Under the pieces are notes generated by a model. The model worked only from the letters and a program-made list of their open reading frames with translations, ran no database searches and had not been told where the DNA came from. From NCBI GenBank assembly GCA_029844215.1, contig CM056737.1:25789851-25853850 (forward strand): a stretch of DNA of 64,000 bases, written 5' to 3'. Positions 58,431 to 64,000 of the stretch are shown here, piece by piece. The DNA is from Przewalskia tangutica. Its lineage: Eukaryota; Streptophyta; Magnoliopsida; Solanales; Solanaceae. The position numbers were made by a program, and so were the translations under genes. Position 1 is the first letter of the stretch, and every line of letters starts with the position of its first letter.

Positions 58431-59707
58431 ATCTGCTTGGCCGACAGGCATAAATGCGATTCGAGGACCGCTAGAAGCTGGGACCAGCGCCACGACCTGC
58501 CGCGACCTGGCCCCATGAGTACCTTGCCTCGGGCGAGTAGTTGTCGGGGATGAAGACCCGAAAGAACACAGGTGACCCTACTATCTCGCCTTTGCCTGAC
58601 AGTTCCTCGCATAGTGACCCTGCTGGCCACAACTGAAACAAGCTCCCGTAGCAGCACCACAGCTCCCGAAGTGGGATCTACCGCATCGACCACACGGAGG
58701 GGGGTGGTCCCGTCGGCGATACCTCTTTGCTCTGGGCGTCAAGTCACAGGGCCACAGTGCGCCTCGAATATCTGGTGTCGCCGAGGGCGGTCTGCGAGTG
58801 CTCAGCCGGGCCGTGGTGCAAATCTAGACTGCTGCTGAGGCCGCCCACCACGATAGCCACCAAAAGACCTGCCGTCTGGTCGGCCTTCTTGCTGTCACAA
58901 CCCGTCGGTCTCTACGCTAGTCGCATCCAAGAGCATGAGCTGCATGCGGGTAATGTCCATACCGGTGAAGAGAAACACCGCATACGACTCGGCCATATAA
59001 TCATCTAGCCCGGTGACGTAGCGGTGCACCCTATCCTCCATATCTGCTACCAATGCTGGGACATATCGAGCCAATGAATCAAACTCGACATTGTACTCCC
59101 TGACAGTGCGTCCCCTCTGCCTCAGCAGTAAAAATCTATCGGCCCGCGCCCTCCTCATCTGTGGAGGCAAGAAGTGAGTGAGGAAAGCCTCTGAGAACTC
59201 ATCCCAAGTAGCTGGGGACGCGTACTCTCCCCGGGATAACTCCCACGAATCAAACCAATCGATTGCGGTATCACGCAGCCTATGTGAACCAAAGATCACG
59301 GACTCGGTCTCGGCGCCACGATCACTCTCAAAATCCTCTGTGGCGGCGGATGAACTCCTGCGGATCATCCTCCGGCCTCGACAGTAAAACTCGGCGGGCT
59401 ACAACTCGAAGTCTCGTAGCCTCAAACTCTCGCCTCGGGTGAACCACGGTACGACCGGTGGGGCTGAATCGCCGCGTCACTGTCTCATGTATGCCACGAT
59501 CTGGCGATGGCGGGCCATCTCTCTGTAACCCGTCTCATCTGCTCCAGGCTGTGGGAGCAGAGGTGTAAATCTTTGTAGTCTCTGTTGGGGCGGCGTCGTA
59601 GAACTCGCCGTCTGCAGTATAGATCGGGCCCGAGCCTCGTGACTCTAGGTGTCCCACTAGCAGCTCCTCCGCCATGCCTACGGGCCGGTTGCCTTACGTG
59701 GAGGCAT
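58431..59707 (-). pseudogene. gag of element E
   Basis: ATG at 59707 (minus) gives MPPRKATGP then a stop from an apparent small deletion. The best-kept part is 59368-58895: 157 residues including AIDWFDSWE, FLTHFLPPQMRRARADRF and FDSLARYVP, the retrotransposon Gag capsid domain. The zinc knuckle CFSCGQQGHYARNC lies at 58640-58599 (CX2CX4HX4C). The total of about 1.27 kb is normal for plant Gypsy gag. Gag forms the particle and binds RNA. Because E keeps gag joined to protease with the shared VTG segment, it shows where pol is missing in the gag-only elements. Confidence 0.83.
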
Positions 59708-59817
59708 AAGCATTCTGACGTAAAAGGAATACGTTAGAGGGTCCAACTTTAACACGCCTACAAAGCACGATCTCGAGTGAAGAATGGAAACCAATCCTAA
59801 ATATCCTATAGCCTCAC

Positions 59818-59850
59818 GATTATTGGTGTGGTGCACAACACAGATAATCA
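59818..59850 (-). promoter_or_regulatory. Leader hairpin of E with GTGCAC loop
   Basis: CGATTATTGGTGTG, loop GTGCACAA, CACAGATAATCA on plus; the right arm is two bases short of the usual CACACCGATAATCA. It lies 41 nt from the primer site. Confidence 0.68.
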
Positions 59851-59891
59851 AGACTACTAGATACGATCTGTAGACACTTTCGAGATTAAGC

Positions 59892-59904
59892 GCTCACGAT
59901 ACCA
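59892..59904 (-). other. Primer-binding site of E, altered
   Basis: GCTCACGATACCA on plus, against GCTCTGATACCA expected: TG is rewritten as ACG, the same kind of change seen at other CTG sites. Confidence 0.8.
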
Positions 59905-59908
59905 CTTT

Positions 59909-62320
59909 TGTCACGACCCATTCCGGGGTCCGTGACTGGTGCCTTACCCGGGCACCCAAGTAGTCATACATCAGAGTAATCAGCGGAATATAAACACAAG
60001 ACATGAAACAGTTGTAAAGTGAGACACAGTTTAACTGAAGAAAAGCTTGCCTTTCGGCATATATATAAATAACCCAAGTTTTGCAGTTACATCCCAAATG
60101 TACAATAGGACTACAGACCTCTGGGAAGTAAACAACTATGGCGGGACAGGGCCCCGCCATACCCTGAATGTACAAACTATCTACAATACAGGGAGATCAT
60201 ACCAAAAGTAGAGCCTCCGGAGAAGATGGAGCTCCTGACACCAATGCAAAGAGATCCTAAGGATGTGGATCTAGCACCTGCTTGCCACTGCGGCATGAAG
60301 CGGCCCGAAGGAGGTCGATTACAACAAGTACTAAGTATGCGGCGTAAGTACTTAAATGAAAACATATCATTTTAAAATCGGTTTACATATATGTATGAAA
60401 CAACCGTGGTAACCGTAGTGTCACATCATAAACAAGAGCAACAATAGGTAAAGCGAAGAGTCTTTTCTAGGCTGCGAATGATCGAGCGGGGCCAATTGCG
60501 TAGTATCACCAAGCAAGCCTAATCACGGACTCCGTAGTCGCATAGGCCACTCACATAGGCCCGCATAGGGTATATAACCCGCATCGAGGGTAGCTACTCC
60601 TCGGCATCGTCACGGACTCGTAGTCGCGTAGCCACATAGACCGCGTGAGGTATAACCCGCATCACTAACCGGAACTCCGTAGCTCCGCATAGGTCCCTGG
60701 ACCCGCATGAGGTATTCTCGAATCATGGTCCTGCATCACTGAGTCTACCCGCATCGGAGGCGACAACCCCTTAATATGTCAAGAGGTGAGTGATATTACA
60801 CTAACATAACGACTTATCGTTAAACAACATAAGCACAACAAGAATACTCTCTTATACAAACGTTACGACACTAACACACATAGCATCATATCATGTCTAC
60901 TTATCAAACCATCTTATTATTCTTTTCACAAATCAATATAAGTCATTATAAACACATAGGCAAAGCTGTTTCTTTTATCATGCTTAAGTGGTTATACCTA
61001 ACTTCCCATAAAGCTAGTATAACTCTTAAGCTTCTTTTTAAAAACCAATTTTTTCTCTTACATTTAAAAATGATTGATATTCTTTTGAAATGCTTTCGGA
61101 TCCTTATTATTAAAGCTTAAGTCGCAAGACATTCTGTAAGTATTATTCGGGCTTAAGTCAAAAGACATTGCCGTAGTTATTATTCGATTAACACGTATGC
61201 GTCTACCGTACTACATATATATTTTAAAATATCATGCTTTAGGAAGAATCACATACCTTCTCAAAAAACCACCGCCAAGTTGAATATGTCGCGAGAGAAA
61301 TCAACCTATAATAGTCGAACACGTCTATCAGCGTTGGACTACTCGAAAACGATTCTAAGCGAGAGGTTCTCTATCCTACGGAAAATTGGGCAGCACTTCC
61401 CTACCGGTGAGCTACTCAAGTCTCTTGTGAAACAGTCTAAGTAAGTATAGTTTGATTATTCTTCTTTAAACCCTTCTCTGTGATAACAGTTCAATTCTAT
61501 TCTTTAATATCCTTCTAAGTATTCATACTTATTCTTATACTTCTACAAAGATGTATTCTCTAATTCAAAGAGGGTTAGGATTATTTACCTCGGTAAGCCC
61601 AATAATATCCTAGATATAAGTCGATCCGGAGCAAGGCTTAGCTCCTAAGTTATGCGCTCAGATAGCTCGAGGAAACCTTAGAAGTTCTTCACAACTTCTA
61701 CTAAGTACTAAGGGATTTGGGCTGGGTATTTTGGGCATTATAACAATACTAGAAGGCAACTTTTCTACCAAGGGATGGGGTAGATTTGGCTAGGCTAGGG
61801 GGTAGCCTCGCTAAGCTTCTCCAAAGGGGGTGTTTGGACGAAAAGGCTTTAAGGGAGGAGAGGATTTTTAGACTTGGAAAGTAATTGTGGATGAAGAACT
61901 CTTCATCTTAAGGGGGTATTTATAGGTCAAGGATGGCCAACCAATGACCAAGATTTAGCCAAGTGCTAGGCAAGTGTAAGGCCAAGATTAGGGCAAGTGT
62001 ACCTAGCCAACTTGCACACAAAATATCCTACCAACTACTTGACAAAATTGGACATCCATTCGCCATATGGGCGCCACATCCATCAATGGAGGTGACAAGT
62101 GTCGCCTCCCGTTGGTCCAAAGTGTTTCGTCTCTCGGAAAAATCCGCAAAAATTAGAAATGGCATGGCCGGAATTTATCCTACGCGAGTTGTGTAAAGCG
62201 TTTACGGAAAACGATTCTTTGTGAGGGTTGTGCCCAAAAAACGTGCCATGCCTAAACTTTAAGGCCAAACTTTTGTACGTATTCCCTCACGTACATACTC
62301 CGGAAATACGGGGTATAACA
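59909..62320 (-). mobile_element. 5' LTR of element E
   Basis: TGTCACGACCCATTCCGGGG to GGGGTATAACA, 2412 bp. CG-rich repeat centre at about 60520-60760, the 'aagtcaaaagacattgccgt' pair at 61110-61200, TATA box at 61918-61924 (reversed). Confidence 0.92.
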
Positions 62321-62325
62321 GTTAT
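62321..62325. repeat. Target site duplication GTTAT, right of E
   Basis: GTTAT after GGGGTATAACA, matching 32107-32111; the gag of I resumes immediately. Confidence 0.93.
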
Positions 62326-62849
62326 CCCGGTGAGTTTTTGGACGAGAAGCCTCAACATCGAGTAAGATATTCATCTCAGCCTACCCAGTACATACCCCGC
62401 AGCTCACAGGTGGGAGATTGGACCCCACAAGGTATTTAGGAGCCGGTCCAATCTCCAGAGGTCGAGGTTCTCGGAGGAGCAGAGGATTTTCTCAGTCGAG
62501 GCCACTTATTCCTCAGTGTTTACGGTGTAGTAAGCGTCATATGGGGAAATGTCGTTATGGCATAGGTGTTTGTTTTTATTGTGGCCGTCCGGGCCATATA
62601 CTGAGGGTATGTCCTTCTAGAAAGAGCACCGGTGGGGTGGCTCAGCCTATGAGGCCGGTAGTTGGTTCCCTTTCCTCCACAGCTGTGCGCCCCCCAGGGC
62701 AGGGTGTTCAGATGTCAGCCAGTCGTGGTAGAGGTCAGGGTGGAGTTTATAGTTCTGGAGGTCCTTTGAACCGCATAGATGATGTGACTACTGGGCAGGA
62801 TCAAGAGGCAACATCGCATGGTGTTACAGGTATATTTCGATTCTTTTGA
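62326..62849 (+). pseudogene. gag C-terminal half of element I, with zinc knuckle
   Basis: Continues the gag broken at 32111. A 144-codon open frame, 62418-62849, contains a basic RGRGSRRSRGFSQSR segment and then CFYCGRPGHILRVC, a perfect CX2CX4HX4C knuckle (codons 62571-62612), followed by a Gly/Ser/Arg-rich tail and HGVTGIFRFF with a stop. A frame change lies near 62430. The coding sequence ends 20 bases past the ACAGGTA that E also has before its protease begins (near 58410), so I has lost pol at that point. The sequence quality is good. Confidence 0.85.
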
Positions 62850-64000
62850 ATCATACGTGCATTGATAGATTCAGATTTTGCCCTAGCGTATATGTTTTCC
62901 CTTGTTGCTAGTAGTTGTAATTGATAGCACCCCCATAGGTAGGGATACATTGATTAGTAAAGTGAAAAGTGAAGAATGTTGACAAGAATGATAAAGTGAA
63001 CTGAGACTATAGTTGTGTAGGGTTCACAAGTTGTAATTACCCATGAGTGTAAGACCGAGTAGGGAAGGATGTCTGAGAAATACTTCGGCCTTTGTGACGA
63101 ACCTCTAGTGAATAGGGGGATAGGGTGAGAAGTACCCTGAGATAAGAGAGAAATTTATTTCAGACTAAGAATGAGAAGTTAAGTGTGACGATGGTTCGGG
63201 TTATGGACTCATTTTGGGTTAACCGGTAGTATGGAATGGGGTGATGTCAGTTGGATATGGTCCCGCTATGTGATAGGGTCACGAGGATGCAAGGCCCAAG
63301 TCTAGTTAATCGTTGTACGAGTTAGTGGATCGTTCCACGGTTCCCAGTCGTGAGGGCCGAGAAGAGCCTTCACGGAAATGCAAGTAGCAAAATGGCCAAG
63401 TTTGGATAGTAACTCCAAGGATTGGAGAACAGAAACAATATTTGAAATTATATACGTATACTAAATAAGTTTGGAAGTACGAGAAAGTATGACAAGTAAG
63501 AAAAGGAAGGGACAAGGGTTAAAAGAACTATAGTGATTATAGTTATGAGTAATAAAAGTGCATAGAGAAAATCATTTTAGGCCATGAGTGGAGGTTATTT
63601 GTGATGATACACACGCCTTAGGTTAAGTAACACTGTCCATAGGTGCTCGTGTTTCTGATGCTACTAGTATTAGAGTTTACACCGGTTGGTAAACTAAGCT
63701 AGGCAGATTATAGGTCCATGTCCCAACTAGTTTGGTGACTAAGTTAGACAGAGAAGGGGGAGTAACACGGGGGAACACGTTAGTTAGCTGAGTGGGAGTC
63801 CGACTGAAGGATTCAGATAGTGTTAGTCCCATGACTTAGATTACGACAGGGCCATCCCTAGTACGGGAAAAAGAAAGGAACCTCTAAGGATCCCATTTTT
63901 TATAAGACTGTAACCTTCGAGTTTTGTGAGAAGGGACCACGGATGGAATGTCCATTGTTATGTTTACGTATGTTATGTGGTGGCCATGTGTGGCATCGTT
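62850..64000 (+). other. 3' tract of element I, running off the window
   Basis: No coding signal. Co-linear with the 3' tract of H: 'ctatgtgatagggtcacgaggatgcaaggcccaag' (about 63270-63300), 'cgtgagggccgagaagagcc' (63350-63369), GGCCAAGTTTGGA (63394-63406) and 'gtatgacaagtaagaaaagg'. A stretch of about 350 bp (63600-63970) has no counterpart in B or H and holds nothing I recognise. The last bases, GGCCATGTGTGGCATCGTT, equal the block lying about 110-120 bp before the 3' LTR in B, so the 3' LTR should begin just past 64000. Confidence 0.65.

Larger units (their letters stand above)
32112..62320 (-). mobile_element. Element E: Gypsy retrotransposon with pol, interrupted
   Basis: Minus-strand element inserted in the gag of I. 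Parts in its own order: 5' LTR 59909-62320, primer site, leader, gag and protease 59707-58060, then interruption by H (36669-58059), then RT, RNase H and integrase 36668-34131, then a truncated 3' LTR 34130-32112. Without H the internal region is about 4.3 kb. The end of integrase, the 3' tract, the polypurine tract and about 0.4-0.5 kb of the 3' LTR are deleted together. It is the only copy in the window with recognisable pol enzymes and so the best model of the autonomous partner. It is not functional here. Confidence 0.9.

Noticed and set aside
58060..59707. Endogenous pararetrovirus (caulimovirid) rather than Gypsy element
   Set aside because: The presence of LTRs, 5-bp target duplications, polypurine tract, retrotransposon-type Gag and an integrase fits Ty3/Gypsy; no movement-protein-like region was seen.
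1..64000. Host gene captured inside the gag-only elements
   Set aside because: All internal segments were read against each other; the only extra coding sequence found is the integrase fragment. Nothing resembles a cellular gene.

Overview
The window is plant heterochromatin built entirely of nested Ty3/Gypsy LTR retrotransposons. I found no host gene, tRNA, rRNA or CRISPR array. A plant is supported by the tRNA-iMet primer sites (TGGTATCAGAGC) after each LTR, 5-bp target duplications, long LTRs of about 2-3.5 kb, Gag with a CCHC knuckle, and a pol in the order protease, RT, RNase H, integrase. The Gag and protease wording resembles Solanaceae Gypsy elements; that placement is recall, not a search.

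Layout. 1-3380: truncated minus-strand LTR (L0). 3385-24544: plus-strand complex B in the order LTR, internal, LTR, internal, LTR. Its second internal region is split by complete minus-strand element A (12257-21373, TSD CTAAT). 24545-31050: 5' part of minus-strand element C, with solo LTR D (25263-28682) inside its gag. 31051-64000: plus-strand element I, split by a five-level nest I > E > H > F > G. E (minus, 32112-62320, TSD GTTAT) is the only copy with recognisable protease, RT, RNase H and nearly complete integrase. H (plus, 36669-58059) sits in E between protease and RT. F (minus, 37609-50135, TSD TGAAC) sits in the 5' LTR of H. G is a solo LTR in the 3' LTR of F.

How the parts relate. 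A, F, H and I carry a leader, a gag and a 3' non-coding tract but no protease/RT; B has the same layout with a shorter gag. They look like non-autonomous gag-only relatives of an E-like element. In B (twice) and F a decayed integrase piece sits inside the 3' tract. Every leader that is present carries, 41-45 nt after the primer site, an inverted repeat of about 14 bp with a loop that is usually GTGCAC, or GCGCGC in I. It resembles a retroviral dimer-initiation hairpin and is the most interesting signal here. LTR ends are conserved, while their centres carry different tandem repeats.

Quality caution. Copies that should be identical differ mainly by collapse or rewriting of CAG/CTG/CCG trinucleotides, in several independent elements. 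This looks like basecalling error at CHG-methylated cytosines in unpolished long reads. Many frameshifts may therefore be artefacts, and LTR divergence should not be used for dating. The short reading frames seen on either strand are mostly shadows or fragments.
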